Below, one piece after another: positions 33,808 to 42,859 of a stretch of 52,236 bases of DNA (the first letter of the stretch is position 1; each line of letters opens with the position of its first letter). Below the pieces are notes generated by a model. The model saw only the letters and a list, made by a program, of their open reading frames with translations, was not told the origin of the DNA and did not search any database. The stretch comes from an uncultured Chthonomonadales bacterium (lineage in GTDB: Bacteria > Armatimonadota > Chthonomonadetes > Chthonomonadales > CAJBBX01). The stretch spans positions 97,895 to 150,130 of the forward strand of contig CALLMM010000005.1 in assembly GCA_938005745.1 (NCBI GenBank), written 5' to 3'. Position numbers and translations under genes: made by a program.

Positions 33808-33996
33808 GGAAGATTGCTAGCTGCACTCGCAATGACAGGCTGAGGACAGGTAGCATGAATTAGGAGCGGTTGAACGTCACGCTCTGTCATGGCAAGGGAG
33901 ACAGTAGCCTTCTCCTCTTGTCATGGCGAGGGAGGCAGTAGCCTTCTCCTTTTGTCATGGCGAGGGAGGCAGTAGCCGACCGAGGCAATCTTCTCC
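33808..33996. repeat. Dispersed palindromic repeat, copy 3, with three tandem 34-bp units
   Basis: The forward half is at 33808-33848. On the other side, three units beginning TGTCATGGC start at exactly 33885, 33919 and 33953, a 34-bp period. The last unit continues into GACCGAGGCAATCTTCTCC, the complement of the family end. This fills most of the 320-nt gap 33770-34089, in which I see no gene. Confidence 0.8.
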
Positions 33997-34089
33997 GTGG
34001 GTGTGTCGGTGCCGTAGACAGCCACATATTTTTTGCGCGTACCAGGCCCTTGTCACGCGCGCGAGGGCATATTCTTGCGGGAGCCGACT

Positions 34090-35391
34090 CTAAGTGTCCG
34101 GAGACGCTCTCTCCTCTTCGGGGATCACACCGGGAAGGCAGGTGATCGCGCGCCGCAGCCGGCTCTCGTCCAGCTCAACCGCTTCCGCCAGAGAGCGATA
34201 GACTCCGCGCAGCATGGAGACGCCTCTCTGCGACGGGTGTACTGTCAGCGTATAGAGCGCCATCTCGCGCGTCATCTCCTCCGGATCGTACAGAAGCTGT
34301 GTCAGGGTGGAGAGAGCCTGCGGATGATCCGACCCCGCCAGCCGGCGCGCCGCCAGCGTGCGGAAAGGCGGCGAACCCGCCCGCGCCAGATAGATCATCT
34401 CCTGCAGTGCCATACCCGACAGCGGCTCCTCCGGCGGCTCCAGCAGCGCGGTTCCTGTTGGCTCTGGCAGCCGGAGGGCGATCACGATCGCTTCCATCAG
34501 ATCGCCGACCGCCTCCCGCTCCCACGCCTCTGCGCGGCGAAGCAGATCGGGCGCGCCGTGCGGAGCCGCAGGGATCGGACCCAGCGCTTCCTGCGCCTCC
34601 CGCGCAAAGATGTCGGCGGCATACCGGAGACGGTTGGCAAAGGCGGTGCGGCGCGTTCCGGCTAGCTCCCGCAGGAATTCGGAGGCAGCCTCGCGGGAGG
34701 TCTGCCACCGTCGCGCACGCCGGATCAGCGCGTTCAGGGAACCCGGCGTGGCGGGCGGATCGCGCTCCAGCGCGTCTGCCCAGAGGGAGTATGCGGCGAT
34801 ACCCGCGCCGCAGGGGACAGCGGGAGGCAGGGCGGCGCATCTTCCCCAGGTCGGGGCACGCAGGGCGAAGGCGACCCACTCCAACAGCGCGTTCCATATT
34901 CGCATACTGCTGCGTCCGACCGGGCGGCGCGATCTGCGAACCAGATAGAGTTCCAGAGACCGTATCTCTGCCACCGTTCGCTCGATCGCGCTCCGCTCTC
35001 CAAGTTCGTCCACGCCCTCCAGCGTAAAGACCCCCGTGTCGGGCGAGAAGTCTGTCAGCAGCCCCTCTCGCGCCTCCTCGGACCAGACGACGGGCGTTCC
35101 GCGATCCCATGCGCGTATCAGACGCTGCTGCAGGCGGCGGGGACTCTGCGGCGGAGCATTGATCGGGAGAACGCGAAAGCCCTGCGCCTGCACGCCCGCG
35201 ATCGCTATCTCACGCTCCCGGTACCTCTCAAAGCAGAGGCAGTCGTTCGCGCAGAAGAGGGTACGAAAGACGCCCCCGGTCATCCCCATGAACCGGGCAT
35301 AGCTCAGGCGCGGATTCAGGCGATGGAGCGCCGCATACCATGCGCTAACGCCGTTATGCAGGGGAAGAGCGAAGTGGTCGATTCGGTTCAT
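34090..35391 (-). CDS. BtrH N-terminal-like domain protein with HEAT-like C-terminus
   Basis: The 433-residue cytoplasmic protein starts at ATG 35391. Residues 8-150 resemble the BtrH N-terminal/C39-peptidase-like fold: NGVSAWYAALHRLNP, then SYARFMGMTGGVFRTLF, and later PVVWSEEAREG. The Cys nucleophile expected in C39-like enzymes (near residue 14) is replaced by a small residue, so it is probably not a protease. The rest is helical, and the end (about 330-420) has HEAT-like pairs (FRTLAARRLAG, DPEEMTREMALYTL). The function is unknown. It is divergent from a small gene at 35591 and flanked by dispersed repeat copy 3. Confidence 0.5.
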   Translation of the reverse strand: MNRIDHFALPLHNGVSAWYAALHRLNPRLSYARFMGMTGGVFRTLFCANDCLCFERYREREIAIAGVQAQGFRVLPINAPPQSPRRLQQRLIRAWDRGTPVVWSEEAREGLLTDFSPDTGVFTLEGVDELGERSAIERTVAEIRSLELYLVRRSRRPVGRSSMRIWNALLEWVAFALRAPTWGRCAALPPAVPCGAGIAAYSLWADALERDPPATPGSLNALIRRARRWQTSREAASEFLRELAGTRRTAFANRLRYAADIFAREAQEALGPIPAAPHGAPDLLRRAEAWEREAVGDLMEAIVIALRLPEPTGTALLEPPEEPLSGMALQEMIYLARAGSPPFRTLAARRLAGSDHPQALSTLTQLLYDPEEMTREMALYTLTVHPSQRGVSMLRGVYRSLAEAVELDESRLRRAITCLPGVIPEEERASPDT

Positions 35392-35590
35392 GGATAACAG
35401 GTTCAGGCGTACTCCGGATAGGTCTCTCTTAGTCCTGACGGCAGCGATTTCCTGTTAATGAAAGGATTTGTGCACTGTGGATGGGGAAAAGAGGATCTAG
35501 AACCAGCTGAGATCGCAAACGCATCGGAAAGATGCCCGTGATTGGTACACATCAGCGCCTGCAAGCCTGCCCATGAAAGGAGGGGGAACC

Positions 35591-35944
35591 ATGTCGTTTC
35601 TCATTACTCTGCGCTTTGCCACGGAGAACGAAAAAGAGGCGTTTATGGAACTGGGAGTGCCGAAGGTGCGCGGACACCTGGTGGAACTGCCCGCTCCAGA
35701 GGGAGAGGAGGCGTCTGCAGCCGTTCCCCGTCTCGGAATAACCGTAACCTCCGCCAGCGCCGCCCGCGACCTGTGTCATCAATTGGTGGCGTTTCAGGCG
35801 CACAAAAAAGGCGGGCTGGTGGAGGTGGTCTGGACGGGAGCGGACGGATCGGAGCAGGTCGGTCAGGTAGACCCCGCCTCCGCGAAAGAGGCGGAGATCT
35901 TGGCGGTACGGCTGGCGGCGGCAGTGAAAGCCAGCCAGTCCTGA
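35591..35944 (+). CDS. Small unknown protein (117 aa)
   Basis: The 117-residue protein starts at ATG 35591, behind GGAGGGGGAACC at good spacing; ATG 35573 is also in frame. It begins with a beta-strand segment MSFLITLRF and contains LGITVTSASAARDLCHQLVAF followed by GGLVEVVWTG, suggesting a small alpha/beta fold. Signal, transmembrane and metal motifs are absent. I recognise no family. It is convergent with the 907-residue exported protein gene, 32 nt away, and divergent from the BtrH-like gene. Confidence 0.6.
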   Translation: MSFLITLRFATENEKEAFMELGVPKVRGHLVELPAPEGEEASAAVPRLGITVTSASAARDLCHQLVAFQAHKKGGLVEVVWTGADGSEQVGQVDPASAKEAEILAVRLAAAVKASQS

Positions 35945-35976
35945 GCCTCTCCGCTGCCTGTGCAGGGCGGACTTCG

Positions 35977-38700
35977 CTAGGGCGTTGGACGCGCGCCGGC
36001 GGGAGGTCGCGCCGGCGGCGGGGCGGCGGGGCGTTCCGGTGATGGGGCGGCGGGGCGCGCGGGAGGAGGCGCGGGCGCGCGGCGAACGGGGCGACGCCGG
36101 ATGCTGCGCGGCGTCACCAGCGTTACCTCCGCCCAGACATCGGGCGAGAGCGTGGCGGATGTCTGCGACTCGCCCCACTGAAGACGAACCGTCTGCGCCG
36201 TGCCGCTTCGCAGGCGGATCACCGCCGAATCCTTCGAATAGACGACCAGCGTCGCCCGAACCGGTCCCCCCGGACACTCCACGCGCACCCAGTAGGGAAC
36301 CAGTCTTCCGCCCGGCGCAGGCAGATCGAAGGTCGCCGGGAGCGAAAGCTGTTCGGCGCGAACGGCGGCGCGATAGGCTTCCTGCGGCTGTCGCGCCGCC
36401 AGCAGCGCCGCCGCCTGTGAGAGCGCCTCCCGCGAAAACAGGCTCTGTTCCGTACGAACGTGCAGCCCCTTCAGCGATTCCAGAATATCCTCGGCGTCCC
36501 GCCAGTCCTGAATAACGAAGCTGCGGCTCCGCTCGGCGAGTATGTCCGACGTCAGCCGCGCCGCCATCTGTCCATCCGCCGTTTTCGCCAGCGCCGCCCC
36601 CGCCGATGTCTCCACCGTCAGAAGGTAGCGTCTGCCCGGAACCTGATGGAAGAGGGTCGGCAGATAGATCACGGTCGTACCGGCGGGAGCCAGTGTGAAG
36701 GGCAGCGCTATTTCGGCATTCTGAGCTGGATCGAGCAGTCTCAGCGTGGCGGGCGCGGCTGCGCCCGAACCCTGACGGAACAGTTCGATCCGGTTGATCC
36801 CGAACGCGCCTGCGGGCGCGGCGTATTCGCGCCGGAAGATTGAAGGCGCGCCCGGAAGCCTCCGTGCTGATAGAGAGGTCTGCCTCTCCCCTTCTGCGGG
36901 AGCGGCAGCCGGGAGCCACTCCAGCCCCGCCGGGGCGGCGATGCTGTCGGTGAAGGCGCGCAGCAGCGCGGCGATGTTCTGCCGGTAGTGCCAGTTATAG
37001 AGGATGAAGTAGCGTGAACCGCAGGCGTAGGCGGCGCGCAGGCAGGCGACAAGCTGCTCGTCGTTCGCGCCGGTGCACTCGAGATTCGGCAGGGAGATCC
37101 GTCCGAACTCACGCTGTTTGAGAAGCCAGGGAAGCATGGTCTCGCCCGACCAGTACTCCGCGCCGCTGCGTCCATCCCGGACATAGCCGACCTCTATCTG
37201 TGGATGGAAGGGGGTGATGTCACGCAGGGGGAAGTGGGGCATGGCGTAGGGTTCGGTGTAGAGGTTGCGGCGGATCAGATCGCGGGCGAACTGCGGCTGA
37301 TTGTTCGTAAGGCGGATCGGCTCCGGCGGGATGGCGGCTGCCATCCAGTCAATGATGCGCTGCTGCTGGCGCGCCAGGTTCTGGTGCAGCCACCATCTTT
37401 CGCGGTAGTCCAGTCCGTTGCGCGGGTCGAGGTCCACCCCGTCGCGCAGCGCGTCCGCGACGGTAAACGGATTGAAATCCGCCATCAGGTTGGCGCGCGG
37501 CTTGTTGTTGTTGCGCTTTGTGTAGGCGCTGTCCTCTACCCCTTTCGCCCAGTAGATCGTCTCCTCTCCGGTCGAAAGCTCCATCGGCAGCAGGCGCCCC
37601 TTTCCCTGCGCCTCCAGCCTCTCCCGCTCCTCGCGCCAGACCATCAGCGACCGGGTTAGGCGAATGCGCCGAAACTGGTTGAGGCGCGGGTGATTGAAGG
37701 TCAACCACGGGGTGTCGTTCCAGATATTCGGCACGCTCAGTCCGAAGCGCACATCGTAGCGGTCACCCATGATGGCGGGCAGTCCGGGGTCGTCCACCTG
37801 ATCGTCCGGGTCGAAGGTGATCTGCTGATAGGGCAGATCGGTGAAGGTTCCTCCTGCGCCATCCGAGACCCCCTTCGGAACGCCTCCCCAGTGAAACTGA
37901 AAGAGGATTCGTAGAGGGATGCCGGTCTCCTCCGCCAGCGCCGAAAGTCGCCGGATCTCTTTGGCGTTCTCCTCTGGGCTGCGCACGCAGAAGTTGTAGA
38001 GCACCGCCGTCTGTCCGACGATGGCGGGAGTGCGCGGAAGCTGGCGAAACAGTCTTCGGATCTCCTCGGCGTTGATCGCGAAGCCCGCCCCCTGTGAGGT
38101 GAGCAGGGCTAGTCCAGGCGGCGAGGCGGCGGCGAGGCGGGCGCGCTCCTGCGGCGTCTGTGGCAGCAGGCTCTCGTAGAGCCGCAGATGGGAGACGGTG
38201 ACGGGTGCCTCTGAGTCGGGGTCGGCGACGATCTCCACGCGAATCGGAGCGCGCGACGACGGCATCTCCAGGAACAGAGAGCGGACAACGCCGCCTCCGG
38301 GGTCTCTCTCTGCGGATCGCAGCGCCTCTCTCCCGTTGATCCTCACGCGATACGCCTGCCGTCTGCCTCGCTCCGCCTGACTGGAGGCGAGGGAGATCTG
38401 CAGGGAGAGCGCGGGAGGCGCATTGCGCGGAACCGTCACAAACGCCTGCGCGCTGCCTCCGGGCATCAGTTTCACCCCGGCGGCATGGCGGACGAGCGTA
38501 CCGCAGGAGACCGGCTCCCGGCGCAGCACGCCCTTCTGGAAGGCGACGCGGTGCGTCGTACGCGAGACTGCTGAAGAGAAGTCTACCGTGTCGTAGACGC
38601 GCGGAGATCGGGCATACAGCGGCTGCGCCGTCAGCGTCAGGAGCAGCGCGATTCGCCCTGTGAGCGCAAGGGCGCGTCTGAGAAGGGAGGGTCGTGGCAT
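35977..38700 (-). CDS. Large exported protein of unknown function, possible glycosidase-like barrel
   Basis: The 907-residue protein has a signal peptide (about 1-30) and a beta-rich N-terminal domain resembling a carbohydrate-binding jelly roll (about 35-180). A central region (about 190-600) looks like a large TIM barrel, with TPAIVGQTAVLYNFCVRSPEENAKEI, LRILFQFHWGG, ELSTGEETIYWAKG and YFILYNWHYRQN. I recognise no catalytic pair with certainty. Beta domains and a Pro/Ala-rich tail (about 875-907) follow. The ATG at 38700 is 41 nt after the GH42-like gene, so both are probably in one operon. Its role in polysaccharide breakdown is inferred from context. Confidence 0.5.
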   Translation of the reverse strand: MPRPSLLRRALALTGRIALLLTLTAQPLYARSPRVYDTVDFSSAVSRTTHRVAFQKGVLRREPVSCGTLVRHAAGVKLMPGGSAQAFVTVPRNAPPALSLQISLASSQAERGRRQAYRVRINGREALRSAERDPGGGVVRSLFLEMPSSRAPIRVEIVADPDSEAPVTVSHLRLYESLLPQTPQERARLAAASPPGLALLTSQGAGFAINAEEIRRLFRQLPRTPAIVGQTAVLYNFCVRSPEENAKEIRRLSALAEETGIPLRILFQFHWGGVPKGVSDGAGGTFTDLPYQQITFDPDDQVDDPGLPAIMGDRYDVRFGLSVPNIWNDTPWLTFNHPRLNQFRRIRLTRSLMVWREERERLEAQGKGRLLPMELSTGEETIYWAKGVEDSAYTKRNNNKPRANLMADFNPFTVADALRDGVDLDPRNGLDYRERWWLHQNLARQQQRIIDWMAAAIPPEPIRLTNNQPQFARDLIRRNLYTEPYAMPHFPLRDITPFHPQIEVGYVRDGRSGAEYWSGETMLPWLLKQREFGRISLPNLECTGANDEQLVACLRAAYACGSRYFILYNWHYRQNIAALLRAFTDSIAAPAGLEWLPAAAPAEGERQTSLSARRLPGAPSIFRREYAAPAGAFGINRIELFRQGSGAAAPATLRLLDPAQNAEIALPFTLAPAGTTVIYLPTLFHQVPGRRYLLTVETSAGAALAKTADGQMAARLTSDILAERSRSFVIQDWRDAEDILESLKGLHVRTEQSLFSREALSQAAALLAARQPQEAYRAAVRAEQLSLPATFDLPAPGGRLVPYWVRVECPGGPVRATLVVYSKDSAVIRLRSGTAQTVRLQWGESQTSATLSPDVWAEVTLVTPRSIRRRPVRRAPAPPPARPAAPSPERPAAPPPARPPAGARPTP

Positions 38701-38741
38701 GGCGGGTTCAGGATGAGCGAGACGGGAGCAGAGACCCGAGG

Positions 38742-41336
38742 CTATCTATCGGGTATCTCGACCGGAATCGGTCTGGCGGTTCCGCTCGGCGTGAAGTTGC
38801 CCCGGGTAAACAGCAGCGCGTCAATCTCCAGGTGATAACGGTCCAGTCCGGGAGCGCGGTCGATGACTCTCAGGGTAAAGGTGTTGTTCCCTCTCTTCAG
38901 CGCCACGCGCCCCAGCCGCATCCAGGCGAACCGGTCCGCCATGTAGGGCACGCCGACCATCTCGCCGGCGGCGCTGGTCTGCGCCTGTCCGGTATTGACG
39001 ATCCAGGCGAAGGGAGACGCCTGCCCGCCCGGCGGCGTACAGGCTATCCAGACGGTGTAGGTGTCGTCTGCGGGAACCGTGAAGCTGATCTGCATGCTGT
39101 AGCCGTCGCGGGGCGGGCGGTTGGCGGTATTCAGCTGCAGGAACATGCCTCCGGAGGCGGCTTCGCTGGCGGTCACCTCGCTGAAGGTGTTGACCTCCGC
39201 CTGCTCCGCTTCCAGCCAGGTATAGGGCTGAAGCGTCTGGACGATCGCCGCCATCGCCTGCTGCGCCATAATGTAGGCGATGATCATATCCCGCTGCCGG
39301 TATTTGGCGTCTACCCGCTCAATTTGGTAGCGGATGTCCTGCAGATTGGCTTTCTGCGCGGTTCCCTGCGCCAGCAGCAGACGAAGCTGCTTGAGCGCAT
39401 CCTCCACCGCCTCGATCGGGACGATCTCCTGTCCGCCGGTGCGCAGGATCATCGGCTTGTCGTCCATCAGCAGCGTCGCCGTGCGCCTCTTCTGATCCGC
39501 CTTGATCGGCACCGGGCGTCCGTCCGCTGTGGTCGCCTGTATCGCGCCTGGATTGACGGCGTAGAGGCGGGTCTCCCGCAGACCGCGCAGCGACCACAGG
39601 ACGGTGACATCGCCCTCCGGCAACGAGATCGTGTAGCCGGCGTAGGAGTTTCCGAACTCCAGCGGTCGTCCCGGAGCCAGGGAGGGGATCATCCAGACGC
39701 CGCCGTTGCCGATCGGTCCGGACTGCACCAGCCCCGCCGCGTTGGCGGGGTAGGGGAGCGTGCGCGGCTGCCGCACCGCCAGATCGAGCGCCTGGTCGAG
39801 ACGGTCCGCGTACTCTTTCAGCCAGCCGATCTGATCGGGGACGCGCAGAAGCTGCGTCTGACGCACGCGCCTTTCGGGCAGCACCTGAAATCCGTTCAGG
39901 AAAAAGCCCTTCGCCCCGATGCCGCGCAGCCAGTCCAGGTCGAAAAAGAGTGACTCCCGCGAGGCGTAACCGGGGCGGTCGGGATCGGGCGCGGTGGTGT
40001 CCAGCATCTCGGTGACCACCAGCCAGAGCGACCGCCCGGAATCCAGCGCCTGACTGAAGGCGGAGTCTGCGCCGCCGGTGACCAGTGCGGAGCCGCGCGC
40101 ATACGCCGCAATGCCCAGCCCGTCGAAGCCTCCCGCGCGGTTGAGATGGGTGAAGATGGGATGGTGCTGCGTGCGGGTATAGACCACAGGGACGTTCGCC
40201 ACCTCTCGTTTCAGCAGATCCGCCATCGCGTGCATGTAGTTGGCGAGGGAGGCGTTGCGAAATTCGGTGAAGTCGCTCCAGAACCGCGATCCGGAGCCGG
40301 AGATCTGATAACGCCGGCTGGCGGCGAGATCGTAGAGGAACGGCAGTCCGCTGTGATTCGCCCAGAGCGGGATCAGTCTCGCCGCCTGCTTGAAATCGAA
40401 GTCCTTCAGGTCCCGGTCTACAAAGCCCCAGGCGTTCAGCAGATCGTCAATCGTCGGGTAGCGGCGCGTCAGGTAGGCTTCCCACTCCAGCAGAAACGCC
40501 GGCGAGTCCGGGATCAGATACTCCGCCTCGCCGGAGAGACCCAGCGGCGGAGAGAGCGGATCGAGAAAGAATCGCAAGCCGGGACCGAATTTGACCTGCG
40601 AGAAGACCCGCAGCAGGCGGTCCCGGTAGGAATCGAATCCCTGCCAGACATCGGGCAGCACAGACTCGGGGGCAGGGGAGAGCGTCTTGCGCGGATAGAG
40701 CAGCGCGACCGTGCCTTCCGGCGTGCGCGCGTCCGCCGTCGCCGTCGCAATGCCGCCGGATACGCGGATCCTGCCCTCGGCATGGATGGCGGTTCCGTCC
40801 TTTGAATCCACCAGAAAGACCCGCGCCGAATCGGCGTCGGTCGCATTCCAGGTCAGTTCGGCGTCCGGCGTTACCCGGGGAATGCGGTAGCTGGAGGGCT
40901 TGACGACCGTGCCGGTCGGCGGGCTGGCGATCCCCTCGCCAAACGCGATCCCGTAGCGAAAACCGTTCTCCTCCAGCAGGTCAATCAGCCGCTGCCAGAC
41001 GGCGGGCGGTATCTGCGCGGCGGAGAGCGCCGGCTTGATGAGAATGTCCGACACGCCCTTCGCCCGTATCTGCCGGAGCGCCTGAACGTCCTGCTCCCAG
41101 CCTCCTTCGGAGGCGTCCGCCGTCATGGAGCGGGGGGTAAAGGTTCCGCCGACAGGCGCGTAGGTCTTCCCCTCCCAGACCAGTGCGTTGGTGCGCGTGA
41201 TCGTCCAGAGATGCTCGGTTCCGTTGCGATCTTTGAAGGCTCCGGTCGTCTCCGGTTTCGGCTGGGCAAGGGAGGTCGTCAGCAGTCCGCAGAGCAGAGC
41301 CAGAGGCGCGAGGGCGCGAAGCGGGCGGAGCGGCAT
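38742..41336 (-). CDS. Large exported GH42-like (beta-galactosidase A superfamily) protein
   Basis: The 864-residue protein has a signal peptide (1-24). The central segment around 280-330 (PAFLLEWEAYLTRRYPTIDDLLNAWGF) closely resembles GH42 enzymes, where YL.xRYGTIdxLN.AWGT lies near the acid/base. The later VVTEML near 445-450 may hold the nucleophile Glu. The C-terminus (about 720-850) is a CBM6/35-like beta-sandwich (YTWLEAEQAEVN, then TYTVWIACTP). It starts 5 nt after the ASCH-domain gene. An exported glycosidase is likely, but activity is not certain because the overall sequence is divergent. Confidence 0.62.
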   Translation of the reverse strand: MPLRPLRALAPLALLCGLLTTSLAQPKPETTGAFKDRNGTEHLWTITRTNALVWEGKTYAPVGGTFTPRSMTADASEGGWEQDVQALRQIRAKGVSDILIKPALSAAQIPPAVWQRLIDLLEENGFRYGIAFGEGIASPPTGTVVKPSSYRIPRVTPDAELTWNATDADSARVFLVDSKDGTAIHAEGRIRVSGGIATATADARTPEGTVALLYPRKTLSPAPESVLPDVWQGFDSYRDRLLRVFSQVKFGPGLRFFLDPLSPPLGLSGEAEYLIPDSPAFLLEWEAYLTRRYPTIDDLLNAWGFVDRDLKDFDFKQAARLIPLWANHSGLPFLYDLAASRRYQISGSGSRFWSDFTEFRNASLANYMHAMADLLKREVANVPVVYTRTQHHPIFTHLNRAGGFDGLGIAAYARGSALVTGGADSAFSQALDSGRSLWLVVTEMLDTTAPDPDRPGYASRESLFFDLDWLRGIGAKGFFLNGFQVLPERRVRQTQLLRVPDQIGWLKEYADRLDQALDLAVRQPRTLPYPANAAGLVQSGPIGNGGVWMIPSLAPGRPLEFGNSYAGYTISLPEGDVTVLWSLRGLRETRLYAVNPGAIQATTADGRPVPIKADQKRRTATLLMDDKPMILRTGGQEIVPIEAVEDALKQLRLLLAQGTAQKANLQDIRYQIERVDAKYRQRDMIIAYIMAQQAMAAIVQTLQPYTWLEAEQAEVNTFSEVTASEAASGGMFLQLNTANRPPRDGYSMQISFTVPADDTYTVWIACTPPGGQASPFAWIVNTGQAQTSAAGEMVGVPYMADRFAWMRLGRVALKRGNNTFTLRVIDRAPGLDRYHLEIDALLFTRGNFTPSGTARPIPVEIPDR

Positions 41337-41341
41337 AGGGA

Positions 41342-41704
41342 TCAGTACTCGTTGACAGGTGAGAAGTGGATGACGGTAACGGTATCTTCCATCGAGACTT
41401 CCGGACCGTAGATGCGCCGCAGAAGCTGCAGCACCTCCTCTTTGGAGCGAAACTCCGGGTTCTCTTTGGTGATGTCTCGCGGGGAGAGATCGGCGACCAG
41501 CTTTACCTCGACATTATCGAGAATGGCGGTGAACAGCTTCTGGCGTTTCCCGTAACGCTGTCCGACGGTAACCCAGACAAGCTGTCCGGGCTGATATTTG
41601 TCGGTCTTGTCTCCCAGACGGATGGTAACCGTTTTGCGCCCGTTGCGCAGCGCCTCTTCATAGAGGTCGGTGTAGAAGTTGAGGGCAAACATGATAGGCG
41701 GCAC
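41342..41704 (-). CDS. ASCH-domain protein
   Basis: The 120-residue protein matches the ASCH pattern: FYTDLYEEALRNGRKTVTIRLGDKTDKYQPGQLVWVTVG, with GRKTxTIR as the ligand/RNA-binding loop, then an acidic middle and a C-terminal beta strand (VTVIHFSP). ASCH domains bind RNA or nucleobase-like ligands; the role here is unknown. GTG 41704 is the longer start; ATG 41692 fits the fold start equally well and neither has a strong ribosome binding site. It precedes two giant exported proteins by 5 nt, an odd combination. Confidence 0.78.
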   Translation of the reverse strand: MPPIMFALNFYTDLYEEALRNGRKTVTIRLGDKTDKYQPGQLVWVTVGQRYGKRQKLFTAILDNVEVKLVADLSPRDITKENPEFRSKEEVLQLLRRIYGPEVSMEDTVTVIHFSPVNEY

Positions 41705-42099
41705 GCTTTCTTGGTCGAAGTATCGGCGATGCCGGGGCTGGCGGTATCGTCGTCCTTTTTTGCTGCGTCAGTGTAACATACCACGCTCTTTTCGTCAACC
41801 GGATATTGCCGTCTGCCTGGAGCGTCCGACGCGGTTCGTCGTCACGCACGCCGAAAAATCCGCCGGAATCGCCGATTCTCTGTGCTTTTTTTCACGTTTT
41901 TTAGGGGCAAAAGGCGGCAATAACTGTCATCAAGGGAACTTATATAGAATTAAGTATACATCATTGGGGTTGACCCGCCCTTCGCCTGTGTGCTATCCTC
42001 CTCTTGCCCGCCAAAAAGATGCATCCCTCACAAAGCGTAACTGAGACAGACTAGCGGATGTTGCGCTGCTGAGCAAGTAGACGAGAAAGGAGGGAGACG
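41705..42099. other. Divergent intergenic region between ASCH and G5-3D genes
   Basis: These 395 nt contain the promoter at 41970-41999 and an AT-rich stretch around 41890-41965. I see no gene here. The leader after the promoter (about 42006-42085) has weak hairpin potential but matches no riboswitch I know. Confidence 0.6.
41970..41999 (+). promoter_or_regulatory. Promoter of the G5-3D gene
   Basis: TTGACC (41970-41975) and TATCCT (41994-41999) are 18 nt apart. The start near 42006 leaves a leader of about 94 nt before TTG 42100. Confidence 0.78.
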
Positions 42100-42789
42100 T
42101 TGACTGTGAACGCTTCCGTACACGCGCGGCTGGCAGCCGGCGCCATGGCAGCGATGGGCACGCTGGCTCTGAGTTCCATCCTGTCCAACTCTCCGGCAAA
42201 AGCGGAGAGTGAAAAGGCGCAGCCTGCCGCCCGCGAAACCGTTCGCACCCTCACGCAGCGGGAGCCTATCCCCTTCCCGACCGTTCGCCGCAGCGATCCT
42301 GCGCTGCGCGCCAACACCAGCCTGACGGTGCAGAACGGAAAAAACGGCGAGAAGCAGGTTACCTATCGCGTCATATCCAGAGAAGGCGCAGAGGTTCGGC
42401 GCGAGCCGATCGCCACGCGGGTAATACGCAAGCCGGTTCCGGAGATCATCGCCTATGGCAGGCGCGGAAGCCTGCCCTCACGCGGCTACCTCTCCGGGCG
42501 CAGAGTGATCGAAATGGTCGCTACCGGCTACTCGCCCTGCCCCTCAGAAAACGGCGGCAACACCTCCGGACGCGGAGCGTCCGGCTTGAAGATCGGTTAT
42601 GGTGTGGTTGCCGTGGACCCCGATTTTATCCCCCTTGGAACACGCCTCTATATTGAAGGCTACGGCTATGCCATTGCCGGGGATGTTGGCGGCGCAATTA
42701 AAGGCAATCGCATAGACCTCGGACATGACACGCGCGCGGAGGCGAAGAAGGTCGGCCGCCGGATCGTGCGTGTGCATATCCTCGATTGA
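42100..42789 (+). CDS. Exported G5-3D domain protein, YabE-like (putative peptidoglycan-active)
   Basis: The 229-residue protein has an N-terminal signal-like segment (about 8-36). A G5 domain (about 50-120) ends in REPIATRVIRKPVPEIIAYG, the typical G5 finish. The 3D domain (about 138-228) has MVATGYSP, VAVDPDFIPLGTRLYIEGYG and the Asp-containing GDVGGAIKGNRIDL, giving the three conserved Asp (D173, D195, D206). Related YabE/YuiC-type proteins are lytic transglycosylases of Sps/Rpf type that remodel peptidoglycan. TTG 42100 has AAAGGAGG upstream; GTG 42106 is an alternative. rsmA/ksgA follows 70 nt later, echoing the yabE-rnmV-ksgA order of Bacillus. Confidence 0.88.
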   Translation: MTVNASVHARLAAGAMAAMGTLALSSILSNSPAKAESEKAQPAARETVRTLTQREPIPFPTVRRSDPALRANTSLTVQNGKNGEKQVTYRVISREGAEVRREPIATRVIRKPVPEIIAYGRRGSLPSRGYLSGRRVIEMVATGYSPCPSENGGNTSGRGASGLKIGYGVVAVDPDFIPLGTRLYIEGYGYAIAGDVGGAIKGNRIDLGHDTRAEAKKVGRRIVRVHILD

Positions 42790-42859
42790 CGGATGCGCGG
42801 GGGAGGAGAGCAGGGGGCGGCGACCGCTCACTCTCTCCTCTCCCTCCTCGTAAGCTTTT

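Noticed and set aside
33885..33986. Regular 34-bp units as a possible CRISPR array
   Set aside because: Units are contiguous near-identical copies without variable spacers, and no cas gene is nearby.
42006..42086. Leader of the G5-3D gene as a possible c-di-AMP riboswitch
   Set aside because: Such switches control cell-wall hydrolases, but this leader is too short and lacks the conserved segments I would expect.
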